Assembly (NCBI RefSeq): GCF_012102705.1
Contig: NZ_JAAVTA010000003.1
Span: 1-64,000, forward strand
Origin: Haematospirillum sp. H1815
GTDB taxonomy: Bacteria; Pseudomonadota; Alphaproteobacteria; Rhodospirillales; Rhodospirillaceae
Direction: 5' to 3'
Length of the DNA stretch: 64,000 nt
The notes under the pieces are model-generated. The model was not told the DNA's origin, ran no database searches, and was given only the letters and a program-made list of their open reading frames with translations. Shown piece after piece: positions 36,591 through 49,323 of the stretch. Position 1 is the first letter of the stretch. Every line of letters starts with the position of its first letter. A program made the translations under genes and the position numbers.

Positions 36591-37343
36591 ATGAAACGCT
36601 TCCCTGCCCTGCTCGCAATTCTTCTGTTCTGCATGTATGCGGGGCCGTCTGCAGCACAAGAACCGCTGTCCCTGGTCACCGGAGACTATGCACCCTATTC
36701 CGGTGAGAACCTCCCCCAAGGCGGACTATCCACAATTCTGGTACGCGCTGTTTTCAAGGCTGTGGACATGCCCGAACCAAAAATGCTGTGGATGCCCTGG
36801 AAGCGCGGGTACGAACAGGCAAAAAGTGGTGAATTCCCGGCAACGTTTCCCTACTTCAAGGATTCCGAGCGCGAGAAAGATTTTCTCTTCTCCGAACCTC
36901 TGCACATCTACAAGCGCGTATTCTTCGCCCGCTCACAGCACATCGAAGCCCTGAAAGGTGAGTGGAACAGCATGCGCCTGTGTGTACCCCTTGGCTGGAC
37001 TGTTGAGCCCTTTACGGAGATCATACGCGAATATTCCATGGAGCTACAACGCCCGGCATCATTGGAAAGCTGTATGCGCATGCTGGAAAGCAGCCGCACT
37101 GACCTAATTGTTGACGACGAAATTGTGGTGGCCCACGAGCTGAAAAGAACCTTTGGCACCACCGATGGCTTCTCGCCCTCAACACACAAGCAACAGGAAG
37201 ATCGCAGTTACTTTCTGGTCAGCCGTGCGATCAAGGATTCACAGAAGCTTCATGAAACTTTTAATGAAGGGCTGGCAAAGATCCGGGCCAGCGGAGAGTA
37301 CGACAAGATTGTCGAGACGTACCGTCGGGAACACCTGAAATAA
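36591..37343 (+). CDS. Periplasmic solute-binding protein, family 3 type (tandem copy 2)
   Basis: A 250-residue paralogue of the preceding gene, identical in length. A signal peptide ends after PSAAQ. LVTGDYAPYSGENLPQGG, WMPWKRGYEQAKSGEFPATF and PYFKDSEREKDFLF mirror copy 1, as do the two cysteines in MRLCVPLGW and ESCMRML. Start at ATG 36591 behind GGAGAAACAGG; the frame is open back to 36510 but that part overlaps copy 1. A bidirectional terminator follows at 37353. The two copies have diverged enough that they may bind different ligands. Like copy 1, it has no permease. Confidence 0.8.
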   Translation: MKRFPALLAILLFCMYAGPSAAQEPLSLVTGDYAPYSGENLPQGGLSTILVRAVFKAVDMPEPKMLWMPWKRGYEQAKSGEFPATFPYFKDSEREKDFLFSEPLHIYKRVFFARSQHIEALKGEWNSMRLCVPLGWTVEPFTEIIREYSMELQRPASLESCMRMLESSRTDLIVDDEIVVAHELKRTFGTTDGFSPSTHKQQEDRSYFLVSRAIKDSQKLHETFNEGLAKIRASGEYDKIVETYRREHLK

Positions 37344-37352
37344 AAGACAGGA

Positions 37353-37388
37353 TAAAAAAAAGACCCCTCTATAACAGAGGGGTCTTTT
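37353..37388. terminator. Bidirectional terminator between solute-binding gene and ahcY
   Basis: AAAAGACCCCTCT pairs perfectly with AGAGGGGTCTTTT, a 13-bp stem with a 5-base loop. It sits ten bases after the plus-strand stop and thirty before the minus-strand stop of ahcY, and has T runs for both directions. Confidence 0.9.
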
Positions 37389-37416
37389 GCATGAATGAAC
37401 CCAGTCAGAAGTTCGG

Positions 37417-38709
<1,293 letters not shown>

Positions 38710-38859
38710 GGCGATGCTCCGCATTCCAGATTGATTCACAGGCCCGGACACACGGCAGCGCCAAAGGCCGGATCTGTCTGTACCAGACACAGAAAAGAGA
38801 CACAAGAACACATAAGGATATCTTTATGTCAGAAGAGCACCCTCCCGTACCATCAACAA

Positions 38860-40818
<1,959 letters not shown>

Positions 40819-40994
40819 CCGACTCTCCTGCTCTGAACGGGCATAACAAGAGACTGTGACGCATTCCACCGCTGACGCCAAGACAGCGAATATAAAACTG
40901 CACCCACTGCCCCGTTTTTGTCGTGTCAGCATGTACATCACGGCAGGCTTTGCATACAGTCAGCCAAAGACCGTATCCAGATGGGGGATCATTG

Positions 40995-41759
40995 ATGGAT
41001 ATAAAGGGACTCGCTGCAGTCATAACCGGTGGAGCATCCGGGTTGGGACGGGCAACCGCTGGCGTTCTTGTTCGGGCCGGGGCAAGGGTCAGCATACTGG
41101 ATACTGATACCGGCCGCCTGCAGGACGCGGCACAGGAAACCGGGGCAATGCCCATAACCTGTGATGTCACAGACCCGGACTCTGTGCACACAGCCCTGAA
41201 GACAGCAAAAGCCACGCATGGCCCGGCCCGAATTTGCGTCAACTGCGCCGGTATTGTTCATGGTGGCCGTATTGTCGGCCGCAATGGCCCCATGGATCCG
41301 GCAGGTTTCCACAAAACCATCGCCATAAATCTGGTTGGGACATTTCATGTCATGAGCCAGGCAGCATCTGACATGATGGGGACAGACCCCATCGGGATGG
41401 ACGGAGAACGCGGGATTATCGTCAATACCGCCTCTATTGCCGCATTTGACGGTCAGATTGGCCAAGCCGCCTATGCTGCCTCCAAAGGAGGTGTTGCCGC
41501 GCTCAGCCTTCCGGCAGCACGGGAATTTGCTCCTCATGGCATCCGGGTCATGTGTATTGCGCCCGGACTGTTCGAAACGCCGATGATTGCCGGGCTTCCA
41601 CGCGACGTACACAGCAGCCTTGTATCCAGAACCCTGTTCCCACGACGCCTGGGACAGGCGGAAGAATTTGGTCACATGGTGTTGGCTGTTGTGAACAATC
41701 CCATGCTGAATGGAGAAACCATCCGCCTGGATGGGGCTTTGAGGCTTGAGCCAAAATAA
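40995..41759 (+). CDS. Short-chain dehydrogenase, 3-hydroxyacyl-CoA dehydrogenase type
   Basis: A 254-residue classical SDR. The NAD site is TGGASGLGRATA (11-22), an aspartate at the end of beta-2 (ILDTDTG) favours NAD over NADP, VNCAGI follows, and the catalytic Ser, Tyr and Lys lie in NTASIAAFDGQIGQAAYAASK at its start and end. The pattern of GFHKTIAINLVGTFHVM and the C-terminal FPRRLGQAEEFGHMV is that of the human HSD17B10 type, which oxidises 3-hydroxyacyl-CoAs and 2-methyl-3-hydroxybutyryl-CoA. Start at ATG 40995 behind GGGGG. It diverges from acetoacetyl-CoA synthetase, which suggests shared use of ketone or short acyl units. A stem-loop follows at 41782. Confidence 0.85.
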   Translation: MDIKGLAAVITGGASGLGRATAGVLVRAGARVSILDTDTGRLQDAAQETGAMPITCDVTDPDSVHTALKTAKATHGPARICVNCAGIVHGGRIVGRNGPMDPAGFHKTIAINLVGTFHVMSQAASDMMGTDPIGMDGERGIIVNTASIAAFDGQIGQAAYAASKGGVAALSLPAAREFAPHGIRVMCIAPGLFETPMIAGLPRDVHSSLVSRTLFPRRLGQAEEFGHMVLAVVNNPMLNGETIRLDGALRLEPK

Positions 41760-41781
41760 AGTCCTGCCCGGGTGACCCACC

Positions 41782-41809
41782 GGTCTGGCGATGCTACAAT
41801 CGCCAGACC
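41782..41809 (+). other. Stem-loop between SDR and RutE-like genes
   Basis: GGTCTGGCGAT pairs perfectly with ATCGCCAGACC around a 6-base loop. Outer bases CCGGGT and ACCCCGG could extend it. There is no T run after it, so it may be a weak terminator, an mRNA-end stabiliser or an attenuator ahead of the next gene, whose ribosome site starts 13 bases later. Confidence 0.5.
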
Positions 41810-41835
41810 TGACCCCGGTGACAAGGAGCCGATCT

Positions 41836-42426
41836 GTGTCTTCTTCCCTGGACAAGGCCGCACTGGCCCAACTCTTCATTGATGCCCGTACCCACAATGG
41901 CTGGAACAAGAAGCCTGTTCCGGAGGCAACCCTGAAGGCCCTATGGGACCTGGCCAGAATGGGGCCAACAGCTGCCAACTGCTCCCCCATGCGGGTGGTC
42001 TTCGTCACCACGACAGAAGGCAAGGAACGTCTGCGCCCGGCACTGGATGAGGGCAATGTCGAAAAAACCATGAATGCACCGGCAACAGCTATTGTTGCGT
42101 ACGATACCGCCTTCTATGATCACCTTCCAACCCTGTTCCCACATGCCGATGCCCGCAGCTGGTTTGCCGGCAACGCTGCCCATGCGGCAGAAACAGCCTT
42201 CCGTAATGGATCCCTGCAAGGGGGGTACCTGATTATGGCCGCCCGGTCGCTTGGGCTGGACTGCGGACCCATGAGTGGCTTCAACCCCGATAAACTTAAC
42301 GCCGCCTTCTTCCCTGATGGTCGCTTCAAGGCCAATTTTTTATGCAATCTGGGCTATGGGGATCCATCAAAGCTGTACCCACGCAGCCCGCGCCTGGCTT
42401 TTGAAGAAGCCTGCCGCATCGTGTAA
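41836..42426 (+). CDS. Nitroreductase-family protein, RutE / malonic semialdehyde reductase type
   Basis: A 196-residue flavoprotein of the nitroreductase superfamily. [24 protein letters not shown], cut by conserved basic residues, then [15 protein letters not shown] give the FMN-binding start. [23 protein letters not shown] is the RutE/HadB signature, and [16 protein letters not shown] ends the fold. RutE reduces malonic semialdehyde to 3-hydroxypropionate in pyrimidine breakdown, but no other rut gene is near, so the substrate here is open. Start GTG 41836 follows AAGGAG at seven bases. Confidence 0.85.
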   Translation: MSSSLDKAALAQLFIDARTHNGWNKKPVPEATLKALWDLARMGPTAANCSPMRVVFVTTTEGKERLRPALDEGNVEKTMNAPATAIVAYDTAFYDHLPTLFPHADARSWFAGNAAHAAETAFRNGSLQGGYLIMAARSLGLDCGPMSGFNPDKLNAAFFPDGRFKANFLCNLGYGDPSKLYPRSPRLAFEEACRIV

Positions 42427-42469
42427 TCTGATGCGGGCCGTTTGATGCCTTGCACGCAGCCTCTGCCGG

Positions 42470-43402
42470 TCAGCCTCGCCCACCCGGTGGCCAGTGGCGC
42501 CAGAGCCACTCCCTCAGCATAGAAGCAGCCTGGTGCCATAGCGTACCCAGCATCATGGCATGACCCACACCGTTCAGGACTTGGGACTCCGCGCCGTAAT
42601 ACCGGGCTGTCAGGTGGGCCATCCAGGGCGGTACAAAGCTGTCCTCCGAAGCACCAACTACAAGCATGGGTATGCTCCGCCCGTTGGCAGGAACAGGGGG
42701 CGGAGCCAGCGTCATATCCGATTGAATGGCAACGGACTCCGGCTGCAAGCGCTCAAGATAAACACGCGTCTCCTCCATCGGTTCCGTCGGGGAAAACATG
42801 GCACGATGAATTGTCTGGGGTGACAGGGCTGACATACCGAAATTTTGCAGGGCAACAATCTGGAGCAGCAGCGATGGATCATGCGTCATCATGTGAAGTG
42901 ACGTCCCCCATAATCCGCCCGGGGGCACCGATGACATCAGGACAGCCCCCTGCACAGGACGCTTCACAGAAAAATCCTGCACATCAAAAGACTCGATCAC
43001 CCTCTGGACGACCATACCGCCCATGGAATGGCCTACAAGAATTGGTGGCGCGGGAAGACGATCCATAACGGAAAGCACGTCAGCCACATATTCAAACACG
43101 TGGGTTCCAGACAGGTGCTCGTAACCACCGCTGGCTCCGTGGCCTCTCAGTGACAAGGCATACACGTCAAACCCCTGGCCGGCCAACCAAGGCAGAAAGT
43201 TTTCCTGCCAGATCCAGGCTCCACAGAAAGCACCATGGACAAACAGCAGCGGGGGAGCAGCAGAAGGCACAGAGGGCTTCTGGTTGATGACCTCAAGGTC
43301 AGGAACAGGCAAGGAGGTCCTGGAAGACATCAGACCATCGCACAACAGTTTCTGGCAGAAGCAAAACGCGGAACCCTGCACAGAAAGGACGGAGGGCAGC
43401 AT
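42470..43402 (-). CDS. Alpha/beta hydrolase
   Basis: A 310-residue serine hydrolase. LLFVHGAFCGAWIW is the oxyanion strand, SLRGHGASGGYEHL the following loop, and GHSMGGMVVQ carries the nucleophile. The acid is likely the aspartate of VVGASEDSFVPP and the base the histidine of LNGVGHAMML. The first 25 residues are not typical; a second ATG at 43330 gives a cleaner N-terminus, but neither start has a strong ribosome site. No signal peptide is convincing. The substrate is unknown; esterase, lactonase or dienelactone-type roles are all possible. It lies about 90 bp downstream of the glutamate dehydrogenase gene on the same strand. Confidence 0.75.
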   Translation of the reverse strand: MLPSVLSVQGSAFCFCQKLLCDGLMSSRTSLPVPDLEVINQKPSVPSAAPPLLFVHGAFCGAWIWQENFLPWLAGQGFDVYALSLRGHGASGGYEHLSGTHVFEYVADVLSVMDRLPAPPILVGHSMGGMVVQRVIESFDVQDFSVKRPVQGAVLMSSVPPGGLWGTSLHMMTHDPSLLLQIVALQNFGMSALSPQTIHRAMFSPTEPMEETRVYLERLQPESVAIQSDMTLAPPPVPANGRSIPMLVVGASEDSFVPPWMAHLTARYYGAESQVLNGVGHAMMLGTLWHQAASMLREWLWRHWPPGGRG

Positions 43403-43489
43403 CCTACGGCATCAAACGTGCCGATTATACCCCACAAGACAAAGCGCGAAAACGGGGTGGCATAGCTCCACCCCGCTTGTGCATCAGGT

Positions 43490-46400
43490 CTAGACCCCGG
43501 CAAGGCTACCGAACTGGCGGCTGGCAACGGTCAACATAGCCAAGTCAACAGCCGGCGCTGAACGCATCTCGACCAGAAGTTGGTCCGTCCGCAGAACCGC
43601 AGCCTTGTAATTTTCGGCCCAGGAGTCAATGGCCTCGATTGGGGAAAGGCTGTCAGATGTTTCACCCAGAATACGGGCCGTTACACCACGTTGCAGGGCA
43701 TACAGTTCATCTGTCACAGCAGCAGCAGCCAATTTCTCCCAGTGACTGCCCTGGGTCAGGTTCTCGGATGCCGCACGCAACCATCCCAGACCAAAGCGCG
43801 AGCCAACGGCAAAATACTGGGCAGCGGCACGAACCTCGGTCACACCAAGATCACGGGACAGCCGAACCACGTCAGGAACAGAAGCCAACAGAACCAGAGA
43901 GGCCGTACGATCAGCCAAGGTCGACGGAACCCCCTTGGTCACCAGATCCTGCTTCCTGGAATGGATAAGCGCCTGCAGATCCGGCGGACAGGCACTGCTG
44001 ACAGAACAGGCCAAGGCTTCGGCTCCCTCCCGCAGGGTTGCCGTCAAGGCTCCCTGATCCGAAGTAACATGGTCACCATGGCGCAGAACCCACAAGGTTC
44101 CCCTTTCTACAAGCCGGTTGGCTTCCGTCAGCATGGCCAGCTGGGCCTCTGCCGGAGCCTTGTTGTCCAGCGCTTCCACCTCGCTCCACAGAGCCCGCAA
44201 TCCGAATGCATCCCGGATTACGATATAGGCACGGGCTACATCCGCCGGCTTGGCCCCTGTTTTTTCCATGATCTGGGTGACAAACGTTCCACCCACACGG
44301 TTGATCATGCTGTTGGCAGCATGGGTCGCAATAATCTCCCGTTTCAGCTTGTGTTCCAAGATCTGTCGTACCCACGGGCCACGCAGGCGTTCAGGAAAAT
44401 AACTGACCAGATCTTCTTCCATGGAGGGATCATCAGGGAGATCACTTTCCAGAATCTCGTCAAACAACCACATTTTGGAATAGGCGATCAGAACCGCAAG
44501 CTCAGGACGTGCCATGCTACGCCGGGCCGCAATCCTCTCGGCAACCTCAAGATCATCGGGCAGGTACTCGATACCACGATCCAAGCGTCCCGCCTTTTCC
44601 AGCATCCGCATCAGGCGGCTCTGCTGATCCAGAAGAGCCGCACCACGGTACTGGGAAAGGGAAATCGCTTGGGTCTGGAGATAGTTGTCCCGCAGAACCA
44701 GCTCGGCCACCTCATCCGTCATTTCAGCCAACAACGTGTTGCGCTGCTTCAGAGTCATATCCCCATCAGCCACAACACGGTTGAGGAGAATCTTGATGTT
44801 GACCTCATGGTCAGAGCAGTCCACACCGGCCGAGTTGTCAATGGCATCGGTATTCAGACGAACGCCAGCCCCGGCCATTTCGATACGGCCACGCTGGGTC
44901 ACCCCCAGATTGGCCCCCTCTCCGATAACCTTGGCCCTGATATCCTTACCGTTGACCCGAATGGCATCGTTGGCACGGTCACCAGCTTCGGCATTGGTTT
45001 CGGTCGCAGCCTTGACATACGTCCCGATTCCACCAAACCACAGCAGGTCAACATGCGCCTTCAACAGGATCAGGATTAATTCGTTGGGCGTAAGACTATC
45101 AGCCTCGATCCCGAAGAGAGAGCGCATTTGTGGGCTGACCGGAATCTTCTTGGCCGTACGCTCAAAGACACCACCGCCCGCCGAGATAAGAGATGAATTG
45201 TAGTCGGCCCATGTTGATCGGGGCAGACGGAACAGCCGCTCCCTCTCACCGTAGCTGGCTTTTGTATCCGGATTGGGATCAATAAAGATGTGCATATGGT
45301 TGAAAGCAGCCAGTAAACGCGTGTGGCGTGATAACAGCATGCCATTCCCGAACACATCCCCCGACATATCGCCAACACCAACACAGGTAAAGTCCTGGGT
45401 CTGGATATCACGCCCCATTTCGCGGAAGTGCCGCTTCACCGCCTCCCAGGCACCGCGGGCCGTAATCCCCATAATCTTGTGGTCGTATCCCTGCGAACCG
45501 CCAGAGGCAAACGCATCATCAAGCCAGAACCCATATTCGGCTGAAATGCCATTTGCGATATCAGAAAAGGTCGCCGTTCCCTTGTCTGCAGCAACGACCA
45601 AGTACGGATCGTCATCATCATGGCGGACCACATCAGAGGGCGGCACAACACCCCCACCCACCAGATTGTCTGTCAGATCAAGAAGACCACGCATCAGGGT
45701 CCGATAGCATTCAATCCCTTCTGCCATATAGGCCTCACGCCCTCCTTCATGGGGAGGCTTCTTGACCACAAATCCACCTTTTGACCCGACCGGAACAATC
45801 ACGGCGTTCTTGACCATCTGGGCCTTGATCAGCCCCAGAATTTCGGTACGGAAGTCCTCGCGGCGATCTGACCAGCGGATCCCTCCACGCGCCACCTTGC
45901 CGCCACGCAGATGGATTGCTTCGACCCGGGGGCTATAAACCCACACCTCGACATTGGGACGGGGCAGGGGAAGATCCTCGACCCGCCGGCTGTCAATTTT
46001 GAAGGAAATATAGCTTTTGGGCCGACCGTCAGCAGCTTTCTGATAGAAGTTCGTTCTCAGGGTGCAATGAATCAGGTTCAGGTACCGACGGATAATCCGG
46101 TCTTCGTCGGAAGAGCTGACATGCTCCAAGCTCTCAAGAACCTTGCGGGTCAGAATTTCTGTATCACCGGATGCGCCAACCGGATCAAAACGGGCATGGA
46201 ACAAACGAACAAGCTGACGGGCAATAGCCCCGTTCTTGACCATGGTTGCCTCGATGGCACCCTGGGAGAACGTAAAGGCAGCCTGCCGCAGGTACTTGGC
46301 ATAAGCCCGCAGCATCACCACTTCACGCCACAGCAGCCCCGTGGTCACGACCAAGCAGTTGAAACCATCGTCGGCAATATCCCCGGCCCAGACACGCTGG

Positions 46401-48340
46401 AAAGCATCATGGAACGCGGCGCGAATTTCGTTGACCCGCACCGGCGACCCATCTGCCGAGGACATGGAGAATTCATGGATCCAGACCGAGCGCTTCAGAT
46501 CTTCCATCTTGACCTGGAACGGCATCTCGCCGCTGACACGGAACCCCATGTTTTCCATCATCGGCAAAATATCGGATAACAAGACCGGCTTATCGGCACG
46601 ATAGACCTTGAAACGTACCTCGTTCTCGGCTGCTTCCAGCGGACGGTACAAGTTCAGGGCCAAATTGCCCCCCAAGGTCTCTTCGATACGGTCAATATCG
46701 TAAACAGCCGCAGCGGCGCTGTAACGCTCCTTGTAGAAACTCGGGAACGCGTTGCCATAACGGCGCACCAGACGACTGCCCCTTTCCTCCCCCTTCGCCT
46801 GTAGGATAGCTTCCTGAAACTGGTCGGACCACGCCCGGGCCGCCTCGGCGATCTGTTTCTCGATCGCCTCGACATCAAAGGCTGGCAGCGTTCCCTTCTT
46901 GTTCCTGGCTTTCAGCAAAACATGCAGACGGGCCAGCGGCGCATCGGTCACCTGGGTGTAATAGCCCGTCTGTTCTGCATCCAGACTCTCTTCAAGAATC
47001 CGACGGATCGTCAGACGCAAATCAGTATCGAAACGATCCCGCGGCACAAACACCAGAACCGACACAAAACGCCCGAACTCATCAACACGAATAAAGACAG
47101 CCGTGCGGTGGCGATCCTGCAAGTGCAGAATACCAACCGATATCGTCTCCAGCTCCTCGTCCTTGGCCTGGAACAGTTCATCACGCGGAAGATTTTCCAG
47201 AATACTGAGGAGACGTTTGCCATCATGGCTGCCCGGGCGCAGGCCGGTACGCCGCATGATGCGATCGATCTTGGTGCGCAGAACAGGCACAAAACCAGCG
47301 CTGTTCGTATAAACATTGGATGTAAACAACCCAACAAACATTTCGATGCCGGCAATCTTTCCCCCGGCACCAAAGCGCTTGACGCAAATAACATCCATCG
47401 GCACGGCCCGGTGGACCCGGGACAAACGGTTTGATTTTGTAATCAGGAGTCGATTGGGATGCGAGGCAAAGGCCACCATTTCAGGAGGCAGATCTGATGG
47501 ATTACGAACCTCGTCAAACACCAGATAGTCCGCATTGCGCAGAATACCAAGGCCATCGCCCACTTCAGCCGACACAATGGTATCAGAACCACCTTTCTGC
47601 CTGATGTCATAACGGCGGTAACCCAGAAGCGTAAAATGGTTATCGGCCAACCAGGCGAGGAAATCACAAACATCCTGCACATCCTCGCCAGAGGGCGCTT
47701 TTGGCCCCTTCTCCCGCTTGACCTCGGCCGTAACAGCCTGCACACGCTCCTGAACCGGCTTCCAGTCTTCAACCGCCTGCCGAACATCACGCAGAACAGC
47801 TTCCAGATCCTGGGTTATGATCGCAATAATTTTTGGGTCGCTTTGCTCGAAGATCTCTATGTGAACGACTGAATCAGCCTCACACCCCTTGCCCAGTGGT
47901 GCATCGGGATCAAGGATGTCGACAAGGGTCCCGTCTTCCGAACGGCGAACATGCAATACGGGATGGATAACAACAAGAACATTCAGCCCCATGCTGGACA
48001 GGGATGCCACAACGGAATCAACGATAAAGGGCATATCATCGCTGACCAGCTCGACAACGGTATGATCTGTTGTGTAGCCATCTTCATCAATTCTGGGGTT
48101 GAAAACTCGTATCTTGGCCTGTTTTGGCTTGCGATGACGGGCAAAGGACAACAGCGACACCACCATGCCATAGAGCTGCCCCGGGTCTATCTCTTCCAGA
48201 TCAGCAGGAGGCATAACCCTCACATACTGCCGCAAGAGAGCTTCAGCAATGACAGCCCGATCGCCCGCAAGACGATCCCGGACAAGCTCAACAACACGAC
48301 CAACGAGATCCGGTCCGGACGACTTTGAATGAGATGCCAT
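43490..48340 (-). CDS. NAD-specific glutamate dehydrogenase, large (about 180 kDa) type
   Basis: A 1,616-residue enzyme that deaminates glutamate to 2-oxoglutarate with NAD. The N-terminal half is a long regulatory region with ACT-like segments, for example DHTVVELVSDDMPFIVDSVVA near residue 75. The catalytic part begins around 790 with GGKVARGGIRWSDRREDFRTE and VKNAVIVPVGSKGGFVVKK, where the substrate-binding lysines lie. VVAADKGTATFSDIAN and FVGLFTS-like blocks follow, and the NAD fold has IGEGANLGVTQRGRIE. This size class is typical of alphaproteobacteria and pseudomonads and is allosterically controlled. Starts at ATG 48340. The gene stands alone apart from the hydrolase downstream. Confidence 0.95.
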   Translation of the reverse strand: MASHSKSSGPDLVGRVVELVRDRLAGDRAVIAEALLRQYVRVMPPADLEEIDPGQLYGMVVSLLSFARHRKPKQAKIRVFNPRIDEDGYTTDHTVVELVSDDMPFIVDSVVASLSSMGLNVLVVIHPVLHVRRSEDGTLVDILDPDAPLGKGCEADSVVHIEIFEQSDPKIIAIITQDLEAVLRDVRQAVEDWKPVQERVQAVTAEVKREKGPKAPSGEDVQDVCDFLAWLADNHFTLLGYRRYDIRQKGGSDTIVSAEVGDGLGILRNADYLVFDEVRNPSDLPPEMVAFASHPNRLLITKSNRLSRVHRAVPMDVICVKRFGAGGKIAGIEMFVGLFTSNVYTNSAGFVPVLRTKIDRIMRRTGLRPGSHDGKRLLSILENLPRDELFQAKDEELETISVGILHLQDRHRTAVFIRVDEFGRFVSVLVFVPRDRFDTDLRLTIRRILEESLDAEQTGYYTQVTDAPLARLHVLLKARNKKGTLPAFDVEAIEKQIAEAARAWSDQFQEAILQAKGEERGSRLVRRYGNAFPSFYKERYSAAAAVYDIDRIEETLGGNLALNLYRPLEAAENEVRFKVYRADKPVLLSDILPMMENMGFRVSGEMPFQVKMEDLKRSVWIHEFSMSSADGSPVRVNEIRAAFHDAFQRVWAGDIADDGFNCLVVTTGLLWREVVMLRAYAKYLRQAAFTFSQGAIEATMVKNGAIARQLVRLFHARFDPVGASGDTEILTRKVLESLEHVSSSDEDRIIRRYLNLIHCTLRTNFYQKAADGRPKSYISFKIDSRRVEDLPLPRPNVEVWVYSPRVEAIHLRGGKVARGGIRWSDRREDFRTEILGLIKAQMVKNAVIVPVGSKGGFVVKKPPHEGGREAYMAEGIECYRTLMRGLLDLTDNLVGGGVVPPSDVVRHDDDDPYLVVAADKGTATFSDIANGISAEYGFWLDDAFASGGSQGYDHKIMGITARGAWEAVKRHFREMGRDIQTQDFTCVGVGDMSGDVFGNGMLLSRHTRLLAAFNHMHIFIDPNPDTKASYGERERLFRLPRSTWADYNSSLISAGGGVFERTAKKIPVSPQMRSLFGIEADSLTPNELILILLKAHVDLLWFGGIGTYVKAATETNAEAGDRANDAIRVNGKDIRAKVIGEGANLGVTQRGRIEMAGAGVRLNTDAIDNSAGVDCSDHEVNIKILLNRVVADGDMTLKQRNTLLAEMTDEVAELVLRDNYLQTQAISLSQYRGAALLDQQSRLMRMLEKAGRLDRGIEYLPDDLEVAERIAARRSMARPELAVLIAYSKMWLFDEILESDLPDDPSMEEDLVSYFPERLRGPWVRQILEHKLKREIIATHAANSMINRVGGTFVTQIMEKTGAKPADVARAYIVIRDAFGLRALWSEVEALDNKAPAEAQLAMLTEANRLVERGTLWVLRHGDHVTSDQGALTATLREGAEALACSVSSACPPDLQALIHSRKQDLVTKGVPSTLADRTASLVLLASVPDVVRLSRDLGVTEVRAAAQYFAVGSRFGLGWLRAASENLTQGSHWEKLAAAAVTDELYALQRGVTARILGETSDSLSPIEAIDSWAENYKAAVLRTDQLLVEMRSAPAVDLAMLTVASRQFGSLAGV

Positions 48341-48590
48341 GGTACATGTGTCCCGAACATGTGGCTTGGTGACAAAGGGCGCAAACCCCCATCAGGAAAC
48401 TCCTGAATGATCTGGAATTCAAGGGTTTCACGATCACAAGTCGTTTTGTGGACACAAAATTTTCACGAGGAACAAAGCCAGCCCTGACAGTTTTCCGAAG
48501 CATACCGGAAAAAGCCATATACGGACAGAATCTTTCCTGTACCGACAACAGACGCCATACGATCGACTGTCAAAAACAGGCAGCAAAGAA

Positions 48591-49184
48591 TCAATTGAAA
48601 GGGTTGAAGACTGTGCGACGCTCCGCAACCGTCATGGACTTGTAAACAGAGCCGGCATTATCCTTTGCGGTTGTTACCCCAAGCCGACTGGCCTTCAGGT
48701 ACAGCTCGAAGGCCTGTGCAAGGTCCTTGTGGACACCAACACCCCCCGCATACATCCATGCCAGAAGTTCAACCGCCTCGGCATCATCGCTCCGGGCACG
48801 GCGGCGCACAGCATCCACGGCAAACGGGCCGGGATTGCCGGTGGCAACCTCTTTCACAACCTGTGGCCAAGGCAAAGCCTCTGTCAAAGGAAGGGACAAA
48901 ACTCCGGCCCCCGTGTCTGCTTCCCGCTCGGCCGGAGTCGGTGGCTTTGGCTCCGGCCACGGTGCCATACCGCGGTTGACGACATACCCCGGCAAAACAC
49001 CTTCATTCTCATGGCGAAGGGACATACGGTACATTTCATCGAGGCTCAGCCCAAAACTATAGCCATGCAAAGGCCGCAAGAATGCTGACAGAAAAGAGAC
49101 CAACACGAACAATGGCCCAAGCCGGAATATAAAGGGCGGCTTCCACTGCCTAGCCTTGCATTGCCCTGTCCGGAATCCCATCAC
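48591..49184 (-). CDS. Sel1-repeat protein, probably membrane-anchored or exported
   Basis: A 197-residue protein. A hydrophobic stretch (about 19-40) acts as signal or anchor. The middle is proline- and acid-rich, with PWPEPKPPTPAERE. The C-terminal part contains one or two Sel1-like repeats: DAEAVELLAWMYAGGVGVHK, then LAQAFELYLKASRLGV. Such repeats mediate protein contacts. It lies 250 bp upstream of the glutamate dehydrogenase gene on the same strand. No specific function can be given. Confidence 0.7.
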   Translation of the reverse strand: MMGFRTGQCKARQWKPPFIFRLGPLFVLVSFLSAFLRPLHGYSFGLSLDEMYRMSLRHENEGVLPGYVVNRGMAPWPEPKPPTPAEREADTGAGVLSLPLTEALPWPQVVKEVATGNPGPFAVDAVRRRARSDDAEAVELLAWMYAGGVGVHKDLAQAFELYLKASRLGVTTAKDNAGSVYKSMTVAERRTVFNPFN

Positions 49185-49323
49185 GAGTGACCCACCCTAC
49201 CACAGAAACGCACCGCAGCGACGATAGCACAAACAGCAGGGCCCTCACAATTGTCGCACACCTGCGTCATGAACGTACGGCAAGGATTGACTTTCCATAA
49301 CAGGACTCTCACCCTCCGGGTTG

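Noticed and set aside
38710-38859. Possible SAH riboswitch upstream of ahcY
   Set aside because: The leader has an AT-rich hairpin (ACATAAGGA/TCTTTATGT) but I could not fit the conserved riboswitch core. A covariance-model search would settle it.
43580-46579. Long plus-strand frames (499 and 222 codons) under the glutamate dehydrogenase gene
   Set aside because: They are mirror frames of a highly biased coding sequence. The minus-strand gene is full length and strongly conserved throughout.
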